The notes under the pieces were generated by a model. That model was not told the DNA's origin and did no database searches. It saw nothing but the letters and a program-made list of their open reading frames with translations. From Scortum barcoo (lineage: Eukaryota; Chordata; Actinopteri; Centrarchiformes; Terapontidae): DNA of 64,000 nt. A program made the translations under genes and the position numbers. Location of the stretch: NCBI GenBank assembly GCA_023238725.1, contig CM041534.1, forward strand, positions 8,418,072 to 8,482,071, read 5' to 3'. Below, one piece after another: positions 54,740 through 64,000 of the stretch; position 1 is the stretch's first letter, and each line of letters starts with the position of its first letter.

Positions 54740-57522
54740 AAAGTGAGCAAATGGTTTATTAACTAAGTATTTTACAACCGGCCAGCAATCACACACACTC
54801 CAGCATGCCCAACTAAATGTTTATTGAGGACGTTTTACCACAGGTCTACGTCGCCTCCGAGTGCTGTTGGTGAATTATTACCACATTAGCAAGATCCAAA
54901 TTAATTAAGCGACAAGGAACTCCAGCTAAGAGGGAGAAGACGTGGAACAAGCAGTGTGAGACTTGTTAGTGTCTTCTTCAATTTGGTTCCCTGATTAGAT
55001 GGTTCCCTCTGCTGGAGAGTGTGAAAATCACAATAGTTGATTTCAGAACTACAACCAGGATTTGTGCATCCTCTGCCAGAGGTAGAAACAGATCAACACA
55101 AGATTTAATCCTCGTTTTGTTTTTTGTTTTTTATTGGAATGCTTTACCTCAATAATGTGACAACAAGCCAAAACAGTGCAAACGCTGTATCGCACCAAAC
55201 ACAGACTCCCACAATCTGAACCTTCAAACATCACTTTCTCAAGCTTCAAGTCTTTTATTTACACCCGGGGGGTCACTCACGCTCCCCGACTTGCACCATC
55301 CAGCGCCACACATACTGTACACACCGGTCCCCATGAACACTTAAGGCACACACACACATACACTATTTATACTCAACACGGCACGCAAATGTGCAGAGCT
55401 TAAGACAGCAGTAACGTCGGATAATTAAAGCAGCCCTCGGCCCCAGTTTGAGAGGAGCCGAGCCACGAAGAAAGCGTAAGCTCACAGATGAATGGTTTTC
55501 CTTTACATGACCTGGGACTGCTTTTTAGCATTTAGCGGGACAATGATCAGTATAGCTGTGTTCAGCAGCTTGACCATGTGGCCACTTTTTATTACTAAAA
55601 GATATTCACTAACTAGAGCATGTAGAGATGTCAGGGGTGGGTGAGAGTCGACTACGCATACGACGGAGAGAAATAAAGAGGAGGTGAGAGATAGAATAGA
55701 GGAGGTGATAATGCTGCATATCCAGGAGGGAGAGGAGAAAGAGAGCCTGTGCTTTCACCGTTAAATGTCTGTGACTACATTAGTGTGATAAAGAGACGCA
55801 GAAAAAAAATGTTGCATGTCCCAAATCAATCTGTTTTTATAAAGGAATAACTTCATTATTAGCTGTGCGAGGTGAAAGCAGGAGGACTGGAGCTTATGTG
55901 ACATCCACTGCTTTTACTTTTTCATATTAAAAAAAAAAAAAACTAAATCAAGTGCACTGTCGCGCTGCAATGCTTCTGAAAAACAGTGCACACACTATTA
56001 TCAAGACACTGGAAGATCACGGCCTGAAACATCTTTTCTATTCAAAAGCGTCCTACAAGAGATACCCAGCAGACAGTTGAGAAGCCGTAAGGAGCGAAGC
56101 AGGCAGGAAAACATTTGATATGTGTCACCTACTTTTTTTTTTAAGACTTTAAAATGTTACAGGAGATTCATCAAATAGTGAAATACAGTGTAAACACACT
56201 CGTCAGATGTGAGAGCAGCTCTGAGCGAAAGCAGCAGATCTGAAGGTGTCTGGAAGACTTATGTAGATTCAACAGCCTTACATCACTAATTAATATGCAT
56301 GAGCACATGATTTTGACTGATATTCACTCATTTAATACACTTAATGCTTGAAGTCTTAAGACATGCATGCAGCAAACACCAACATCAGCTTTGAGGAATG
56401 AAGTAGTGGTCTGCTGTGTGTGTAGTCTGTGGACTGGTAGTTAACTCTCCAGATACACACTGATCTATTTTATATCGATAAACAGATTTCAACAGACATC
56501 TAAATAGTTACACACTGAGTTCAAAAGTGAACATTTATTCAGCTAAGTGGTTGTTTGGCTGAGTATATGAAACGGTACACATAAAGAACCGAACTGACAG
56601 AACTCATCATAGCAAATTTGTGTAAATTATTTTATACACTGTTTGCTTCACTGAATTATGCTTTAAGCAAAATCTTCTAATAGTGAGTTATTTTTTAAAT
56701 ACTTCTCACTGCGATACACAGTGTGTGCCACAGTGTGCACAGCCCCTCTGTCACAGTGGTTCCCAAATGTTTGGTCTTGTGGACCCTTAAAAAAACGTCG
56801 CACTGAGGAGTAATTTTTACTTCTCAGATTGTTTCATTTTTAAGGATATTTAGAAGCCAGAAGAGGTGAGAGTATACAGTGTGGGGAAAAAAATTTACAA
56901 ATTTTTGTGTAACAGAAGTATTTTTTTCCTTCTTATCCTTTAAATTATCTTGTGAGCCCTCACATTGCTCTTCCTGGGTTGGGAACCACTGCTCTGTAAC
57001 AGACTCGTAACATTGTACAGTGTTGGGTAACGCTCTGCCTGCTGCGAGTATGTTATGAACAGTCCAACAAAACATGGAGGAAGTAATTAGATTGTGATTT
57101 TCAGTTTTGTATCATATCTCCGTGGCACGGGTGACAGAGGGAAACACACATTTTATCCACAGGCCAAGATTAATCTGTGTGTGTGTTTGTGCGTGCCATT
57201 GCAGTCCCACATGATCTTGGTGTATCTGTCTATGATTCAGAGCAGTTTGACCTTGGAAAATCCTTTTGCAATAGAGCTTGCTACTGCAATCACAGTGTCT
57301 ACGTCTGTAGTGAGGTCTCTCCCCCTCTTCAGCACCTCTCCACAGCCAACCTTCCTCTCATGAATGTGATGCCACACCTCTCATGGGCCCACTAACATCG
57401 GGGTCCCCCCCCGCCAATGAGTGAGCCCTTCCTCCTCCGGACACCAGGGACATGTCTCCCCCGTCTCTCACTGAAGTGGGTGAGACATGCCTCTGGATAA
57501 ATGTGCTGTTCGGCTATGGCCT
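54740..57522 (-). other. pafah1b2: Probable pafah1b2 3' UTR
   Basis: The stretch after the pafah1b2 stop on the minus strand has no other gene. Minus-strand AATAAA signals cluster at 54820-54825 and 54755-54760, which would give a 3' UTR of about 2.7-2.8 kb. Nearer signals could also be used. Contains the MITE at 56754-56991. Confidence 0.35.
56754..56991. mobile_element. hAT-type MITE with 8-nt target duplication
   Basis: A 238-nt element with terminal inverted repeats CAGTGGTTCCCAA (left end at 56754; right end inverted, ending at 56991). It is flanked by CTCTGTCA (56746-56753) and CTCTGTAA (56992-56999), an 8-nt target duplication with one mismatch. Terminal CAG and 8-nt duplications are the hAT superfamily hallmark. 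It has no coding capacity, so it would have needed a transposase in trans. Confidence 0.85.
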
Positions 57523-60500
57523 TCAAACCAGCGACGCCCGTCTCTCCTCCGGCGTCTCCTCCAGTATCTGTAGCAGCAGGTCGCTGAGGGGCTTCGCCAT
57601 GGTGCGGTAACCCGTCGACGTCAGGTGGAGGAAATCAAACATGTCCTGTGGGATGATGTTTCCATCAGAGTGGACGAACTCCCCACTCACATCCAGGAAC
57701 TGAGCCTGGGCCACCCGCGGCAGCCAGGAGCGCAGGAACCCGTTAACGGCGGCGTTCTTCTCCCTCAGGGGGTTGGGACGCTCCCCTCGAGGCAACAGAC
57801 CCTGAGGACCAAAAGATGTGTTCACTTATTTATGAAAGTCAGTGTGTGGAGTTATTCAGTCAGTTGTCATTTCCTATTAAACCCAGAAGCATGGAGAGTC
57901 CGAAAGGCCGTACAGACATTTAATTCTTGATGACCTACAGAACACACACTTATGTAGAACATATATTTACATTTTTTTCTTTTAACTTACCCTTTGTAAG
58001 TCATTTTCTATTTTATATTTGCAATTTCAGACTATTGTTTTTAACTGTATGCCAGCCTTTGAGAACCTCACTGGAATGCCACCCTGCATTTTACTGCACA
58101 TACTGAGTAACCATGTGACAAATAAATCCACTGATAGAAATTATAGTTTCATCTTATATTCTAAATTCATTATTTATGGAAGATTGGAACCTACATTTGT
58201 GGTGGTAGACTCTATGAAACGTAGCAACCAGTTGCTAAATCGTAAGAACGAGGGACCATCAGAGGGCTTTGAGCTGGGGAGGAAGGGCCAAATTTTGAGT
58301 GTTGCTTTTACAAACTGCAACTCACATATCCAATCAAGTGTGAGAAAAAAATAACAGAACTTAAAAGCATTTTCTTCTATGGTGTGTTTTTAATCAAAAC
58401 TTATTTTTGAAACAGGCCTGTTGTAAACGTGCATTTTTCCACTCATGAGCTTTTTCTCACTCCATTGCTTTAACCCATATTGTCAGTGTTTCACAAACTC
58501 TTGAAAAAGGTAAAACAATGCTTAATATTTACTACACATTGATCTCATGCAAAAATAATTCTATCTGAATGTGACAACTGCAACTGTGACTGTTTGTTAA
58601 GAACAAACTGAGTGCAACCCCGCCCCCAAGAATTACAGCTAACTACTTACCAGTACAACTATCTTGGCCTTAGAGAAGCGGGAAGTCAGCAGCTGTACAA
58701 TAGCAAGAATTCCTCCTGCAACTTGCTCGGCTGTGTGTTCATAATTGTTGGTTCCTACCCACAACACCACCACCTGGACAAGACCATGGACAGAGTTACT
58801 TTCACTGAACACGCTCTAATCTCCAGAACTGTGACCAAACACTGAGTCTAGTAATAACTAAGCGGCATCCTGTTGGTTTATACAGCTACATGCGAGGTAC
58901 AAAGTCAACTGTATGTGCAGCAGTGAAGGCACACATTGTTTTGTGGACAACAGAAGTAAAATTCATAAACGAGCTGTATATAGACATATGTAGAGTATGT
59001 AGATGTAGTCTGTACTTGAGCTCATTGAACCCTAAACTGTCTTTTTCTGAAGATTTTAGCAGGCTCATCTCACCTTGGGGCGGATGTTCTCCAGCTCTCC
59101 GTTCTCCAGCCTCCACAGTACGTTACAGGTGGTGTCCCCTCCTATGCCAAAGTTGAGCGCATGAAGCGGAGAAAAGAATTCCCTCCAGACCTGTCGACAG
59201 GAAACCAGACATCTGGGTTTCATATGGGAATTTCTGACTCTGGTGATCAATATCAAGAGAAGATGTACTACAATGATACATTCATCAATATGGGACTAGT
59301 AGGGAAGCAAAAGTATGGAGCAGTGAGTATCTAGATTGTTGTGTGAAAATACTGAGATTTAACATGTCCAGTTGTAGAAAGGTAAATATCTTGTCTCACC
59401 TCAAACTGCTGCATTAGTTGAACCATTGAGTCCCCCACAAAAAGCACATCTGGTTCAGCATCCTTACACTCCTGCACAAATCGTGTGTGCTGTACAAAAA
59501 AAGAAAGACAGAGCTTGTGATGTAGTCCATAATTGTGAGAGCTACGATGAATAAATGAATGAAAATACATTTTATTCACAGAAAACAATGGAGTTTAATC
59601 TGTTCCTTATTAGGCCTTTCAGTCTGAGTTAATGCCTTTGTGCTCTAAATCTGCAGGATCGTACTCGTTAGCCTTTCAAGTCCTGCAAGTTCATCACAGA
59701 CCAGACACGTCTGGTGCCCCGTCTGATAGAGAGCTTGGAGTAAAGCAGACCGTCTCAGTCCTATTAGTTATACAGGATTAAGTCTGCACAGACCTATCAG
59801 GAGGTGCCGCTAAACCAGTTAGATAAAGATGTGATCTGGAAGAAATGGAGATCTTGGAAATGGTTAGGATGATAATGAAGACCACTCACATCAACCATTA
59901 ACCCACATGTGTCACTCAAATCACTGAGAACATCATGAAAAACTGTCATGGTATTGTGCAGATCAGGCTCGCGCCCCTTCATTTGAAAATATTCTGTTCA
60001 CATTAATCAGCTTCACAGGAACACAGCACAACAATCATGGACATCAGTGAGTGTGAATCAAAAGCAATATATAATGTGTTATTGCTGCCTTATAAAATGT
60101 AATTGGGGTGAACAAATGCACTAAACAAAGCAATCTAAGGATAAAGTTACAGATTTTAACAAAGTGGGGTTATTTACATCTCAATGACTTAGACATAATT
60201 ACACATGAACAACTATACAATCCTAAACTCTTTCGGAAATAAATGAAATCTTCCAGACAATAAAATGAATTCAGTCTGTATACATAGGAAACATATGTGG
60301 TATTTTTTTAAGTTAATTCCTTTCATTAAATTGATCTGCAGATTGTCACTTAATGGGTTGGTCTATAAAACATTAAAAAACAGTGAAGTGATAATGCCCA
60401 TGACAATATGTGAGTATTTTGGTTTGTCTGACTAATAGCAAAATCACAAAAATATTCAAATTATTATAAAGCAATAATCATAATTTTTAATGTTTTCTAA

Positions 60501-60755
60501 CCAAATAGTTGCTAGAAAAATACATTAAACGACCAGTCGATTATCTAAACAGTTGCCAATTTTCTGACATCGACTAATCGTTGCAGTTCCAGTATTTTCT
60601 ACATGACACCTGGGAATAAACAAGAGTTAATGGTGTTTTTTTTTTTTTGTTAGTCTCTGGTAAATGGTACCAACCTGTGACATCCACCGTCCATCTCCCT
60701 GCACATCCTCCACTGGCTGGGCCACTGCAGCTGGGTTCACCTCATCACCGCTCAT
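57523..60755 (-). CDS. pafah1b2: pafah1b2: PAF acetylhydrolase 1b catalytic subunit alpha2
   Basis: Coding exons in transcript order are 60755-60675, 59489-59400, 59190-59074, 58773-58651 and 57801-57523. All join in phase 0 and give 229 residues, the human PAFAH1B2 length. The SGNH-hydrolase motifs are intact: GDSMV with nucleophile Ser48, GGDTT (about 79-83), GTNN (104-107) and DFLHL with Asp193 and His196. The enzyme removes the sn-2 acetyl group of platelet-activating factor and forms a cytosolic dimer bound to LIS1 (PAFAH1B1). The start MSGDEVNP follows the acceptor by one base, so the preceding exon is non-coding. The C-terminus EERRASLV is long and basic. It converges on tagln. PAFAH1B3 is excluded by the VEDVQGDGRWMSQH N-terminus as I recall the families. 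Confidence 0.96.
60340..60595 (-). mobile_element. Degraded second copy of the 9786-10045 repeat family
   Basis: In the first coding intron of pafah1b2. Read on the minus strand it begins CTGGAACTGCAACGATTAGT and continues with TCGATGTCAG and TTAGATAATCGACTGG, the same wording as the copy at 9786 but inverted and more diverged. Confidence 0.55.
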
Positions 60756-61123
60756 CCTGCAGGACACAGCACACAAAATCAAACCACGCACATCTACACA
60801 GAGACATCACAATAAAAGGATCCGTGTTTGTTGTTTTTAGATTGGCGGTACAGTCTACGTGGGGAGGAGAGCACAAACACCTCCTGCAGCAGCTTAACGG
60901 GGACAGACAGACTGGCCTAATGCGGATGTAGGCTACTTTCGCTCTCAGTGCGGGTGTTTGTGGATCACAGAGCTGATTAAACCCGCCGTGTTTGTTTATC
61001 TGTCGTTAGCTCGTTAGCCAGCCTGCTAATGATAATGCTAATGACCGCTATGGCTGCATCTCTGATGCTTGACGTCTGACGCGGATACGGACGTTTACAC
61101 GGGAGCTGTGCGAGGCGAGCTAC

Positions 61124-61400
61124 CTGGCGGGGTGTTGGCCGTCGCTCCTCGGCTTCACCACGACTCCTTTGCCCCCCCGACGTTGTCTTCGCCGCGTCCG
61201 GTCGCTCGGTCGGTCGTCCAAGGCGGGTGATGCCCGTTAGCGGCGGTTAGACGAGACAACAAAAGGTGTGTCAATGAAGGGGAGCCCCCGAGAGTCTGTC
61301 AGGAGGAGAGCGCACAGCAGCAACCAGAGGCCGTAACACCGTCGGAGGGCACTGCAGTGGGATATGTGGAGATGTTTGACCCAGAGATTTGTCTGTCGGG
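61124..61400 (-). other. pafah1b2: Non-coding first exon and core promoter of pafah1b2
   Basis: A good donor on the minus strand, CCAG|GTAGCT, ends an exon at 61124. The sequence above it to about 61400 is CpG-rich, the only such stretch near the gene. The intron from here to 60756 then leads to the ATG exon. The upstream end is not determined. Confidence 0.55.
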
Positions 61401-62150
61401 CGGCCGTTACTTACCGACTGAACAGAATATTTCCGATGTTAAAGTCTTATCACAGTCGTAACTAGCCGTATATTACCGTTTTCTAGACTTTAAGTCACTA
61501 TCTTTTGTAAATTATGGAGTTTGTTGAGTGTTGTCTCCTGAGAGATTTTCAAGAGAGAGAGAAACCCCCAATACAGCTGGCCCCGCGGTGGATCATGGGT
61601 GCGGTCGTTGGAATAAATATGCGCTACAGAAATTTCTCAAGTTTTTATTTTATTTCAGATTGACAAGTAGCGACGTTCGTGTACCTTATCTGAGGTTATT
61701 TCAGAGGGAGACAGAGATGTCTCAAAGTGGGAGGGCGTCTTTTAGTTCAAACAACGTACAGCACGGTCAACATCTTTGCTGCACGATCTCCTGTAACACG
61801 ATCTTTCGCTTCCACTAGCGGCCAATCCTGATTCTGTCGTGTACCGTCTCCGATCCGAGCCCGCTGTGTCAACTGACCGCAAAGCATCATGGTCACGTTA
61901 GATCAAATGCCGCTTTCCTGGACTGTAGGAAATATCACACGTCTGTTTTCAAGATTTTGATATTTGTAGGGAAAATATGTGATTTAAAATACAAACAGAA
62001 GAAATAACCATTTTTAAGTCCCTTAAATTGCATGTCACATCTGTCTTAATTTTTAAGTGTGATTGCTCAACTGCTTGAGCCTCATCAATTTCAATTTGTT
62101 TTGTTTTATTTTTTATTTATATTACGCTTTTGTGACTTAGAACAACTTGG
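61401..62150. other. Upstream flank of pafah1b2
   Basis: Partly CpG-containing to about 61910, then AT-rich. The open frame near 61.5-61.8 kb has no family resemblance. No gene is recognised. Confidence 0.4.
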
Positions 62151-62154
62151 CTGG

Positions 62155-62610
62155 TAGTGATGGACGAAGTACTTATCTTCTTTACTTAAGTAAAAGTAGA
62201 GATACCCTGATGTAAAAAGTCTCCACTGCAAGTAAAAGTCCTGCATTTAAAATGTTACTTAAGTAAAAGTACAGGAGTATTATCAACAAAATGAACTCAT
62301 AGTATCTAACAGAAAAGCACTCATTATGCAGCATGGCTCTTACTACATTGTTATATAGAATATTATAATATTCTGTCTTTTTCACTAACAAATACATGTA
62401 AAAGCATTATAATATTATAGATCATCAATGTGGAGTCAATCTTAGATCATTTGTATAACTATGCTGGTTAAGTTTGCTGTAAAGTACTGCATCTTATCAT
62501 TATGTAAAAAGTAACTAGTTACTATAAGTGTCAGATAAATGTAATGGAGTACAAAGTACAATACTTTTCTCTGAAATGTGTGAAAAATGTTGCTTCTTAG
62601 TCACTTTCCA
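62155..62610 (+). mobile_element. Dispersed teleost repeat, copy 3 (AAGTAxAAGTAC type)
   Basis: Best preserved copy: starts TAGTGATGGACGAAGTACTT, contains TTTACTTAAGTAAAAGTAGA, CTGCAAGTAAAAGTCCTGCA, AAAGTAACTAGTTACTATAA and GTCAGATAAATGTAATGGAG, and ends CACTTTCCACCTCTGG. Same orientation as copies at 31795 and 40265. Confidence 0.75.
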
Positions 62611-63680
62611 CCTCTGGCTGAAAGAGGACGTTTTGTAATGACACAAATGAAGTGGAATAGGGACAATAACAACTGTTTAATAATTTTAATTTAGTAGGGT
62701 TGTGTTTTTTTTTTTTCTATGCCAGGGGAGCTTTTCCAGGGTTGCCTCTCTCGCACAGGATATAGACTTGATTTAACACCCTTGTGCTGGAGATGCCTCT
62801 AAATCTTTTTTTATTGCATTAGCATTACTTTGATGCATCCAGACTTTGAAATAAGAACCTTTGAAAATCTTCGTAATCCACCTGCCTCTAAAGCTGATGT
62901 GTGCTGTGTCTCACAGACTGCTGTGTCTTGGTTTACAAAGTGGCTATAAGATAATTAAAATGCCCTTATACACATTTAGCACAAAATGCTGTAAAATTTG
63001 AAGTTCAAAACTCTTAATGTAGCCCATCACAATTTTAATATTTTCTAATATATGTATTTGTGTGGCTTTATATATGAAAGGTTTTATCTATTTTTTTCCT
63101 TTTTTTCATTTTAAATAGTCTACTTCTGTTTTGTCTGGTTCTTATCATACTTATACTTTTGTCAATATTTGCATAAAGTGTCTAAATGTTTACTGTTGTT
63201 ATGAAATTTCCAAAATGTGAATGGATATCTGAGGATGTCCCATATTACCCAACCATCATTTGTGCTGGGCAGTGATGACATTCGTTAATCCAGGCATATT
63301 CATCATGAGATGAGAACAGTAACCACCAAACCAGCAGCTTTCCTGCCATACATGTGCAGACAGGCCATGAAAGTCCAGTACAATAACGAGTTAGAAAGAA
63401 GCGCTTATAGGCTTCATTCTGCTCCACCAGGAGCTGCAAAACATATTTTCAACACCAGTATTTAGTTTGTCCAGTCTGTGGTAAAGAGTCGGTTAACCTA
63501 CCAATTAATTAAGTGACTTTTAGGCAGCATGTTTTATAACTTATACATATTTCATTTTATTCCTTTTTTTGATGATTATACTGGTTGTTACTTATTGCAC
63601 ATCAATATTTAATTTATCTTACTTTTCCTCCCCTTAAACCCTATGTTGTACAGTCTACTGGAGATGGTTGCAAAGACTTT
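62611..63680. other. Intergenic
   Basis: AT-rich, no protein-like frame, no RNA gene recognised. Confidence 0.4.
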
Positions 63681-63689
63681 AATGCACAT

Positions 63690-64000
63690 TGTGCTCATAT
63701 GGTTAGCACTGTCGCCTCACAGCAAGAAGCGTCCTGGGTTCAATCCCCAGTTGACACGGGCCCTTCTGTGTGGAGTTTGCATGTTCTCCCTGTGCCTGCA
63801 TGGGTTCTCTCTGGGTACTCCAGCTTCTTCCCGAGGTTATTTGGTGACTCTAAATTGCCCCTAGGTGTGAATGTGAATGTGAGTGTGAGTGGTTTGTCTG
63901 TCTATTCTGCGACTGACTGACTGGCGTCCAGTCCAGGGTGTACCCCGCCTCTCGCCCATTGACAGGCTGAGATAGGCTCCAGCACACCCTGTGACCCTGT
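63690..64000 (+). mobile_element. tRNA-headed retroposon-like repeat, cut by the window edge
   Basis: TGGTTAGCACTG, then GGGTTCAATCCCC (B-box-like), resemble a tRNA-derived head. The body holds GTGGAGTTTGCATGTTCTCC, GGTGACTCTAAATTGCCC and GGTGTACCCCGCCTCTCGCC, and ends with GATAGGCTCCAGCACACCC. This is a very common fish repeat whose tail I associate with L2-type LINE 3' ends. Calling it a SINE is inference. The open frames across it are not genes. Confidence 0.6.

Noticed and set aside
61528..61818. 96-residue plus-strand frame upstream of pafah1b2
   Set aside because: No recognisable domain and no splice or synteny support.
63700..63760. Functional tRNA gene
   Set aside because: The B-box-like sequence belongs to a common repeat; acceptor and anticodon stems do not pair.

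Overview
The window is vertebrate, almost certainly teleost fish, nuclear DNA. Short coding exons with GT-AG introns are spread over AT-rich non-coding sequence, and there are many dinucleotide and tetranucleotide microsatellites. Several dispersed repeats are of kinds I know from many fish genomes, and the one connexin is a teleost-type neuronal connexin. Four complete genes and the edge of a fifth are visible.

Layout. At the left edge (1-56, minus) is the start of a DnaJ-family gene, probably dnajb13, with forkhead and RFX-like (X-box) sites just upstream. rab6a lies on the minus strand (coding 2569-8750, eight coding positions plus one duplicated exon). A divergent intergenic region (about 8.8-14.5 kb) separates it from a neuronal connexin of the Cx34.7/Cx35/36 group on the plus strand (gjd1-like). 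The connexin has coding exons at 14580-14650 and 29244-30108, split by a 14.6 kb intron. A repeat-rich stretch (30-42 kb) follows, including a large GATA/TATC microsatellite. tagln (transgelin, SM22) is on the plus strand: probable non-coding exon near 42.2 kb and coding exons 45802-46802. After a gene-empty stretch (48-54.7 kb) comes pafah1b2 on the minus strand (coding 57523-60755, non-coding first exon near 61.1-61.4 kb). The right edge is repeats only.

The genes do not form a pathway. They are a Golgi/trafficking GTPase, an electrical-synapse channel, an actin-associated smooth-muscle protein and the alpha2 catalytic subunit of platelet-activating-factor acetylhydrolase 1b. What links them is synteny: dnajb13/rab6a and tagln/pafah1b2 correspond to two separate neighbourhoods on human 11q (11q13.4 and 11q23.3), here within 64 kb.

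The most interesting observation is in rab6a. Two consecutive 94-nt exons of identical length and phase encode alternative versions of residues 135-165. One reads like human RAB6A and the other like human RAB6B. Including both or neither breaks the frame, so they look like a mutually exclusive pair. The classical RAB6A/RAB6A' exon pair is not seen; only the A'-type exon is present.

All gene models come from reading splice sites and conserved protein sequence by eye. UTR ends, promoters and repeat family names are inferences.
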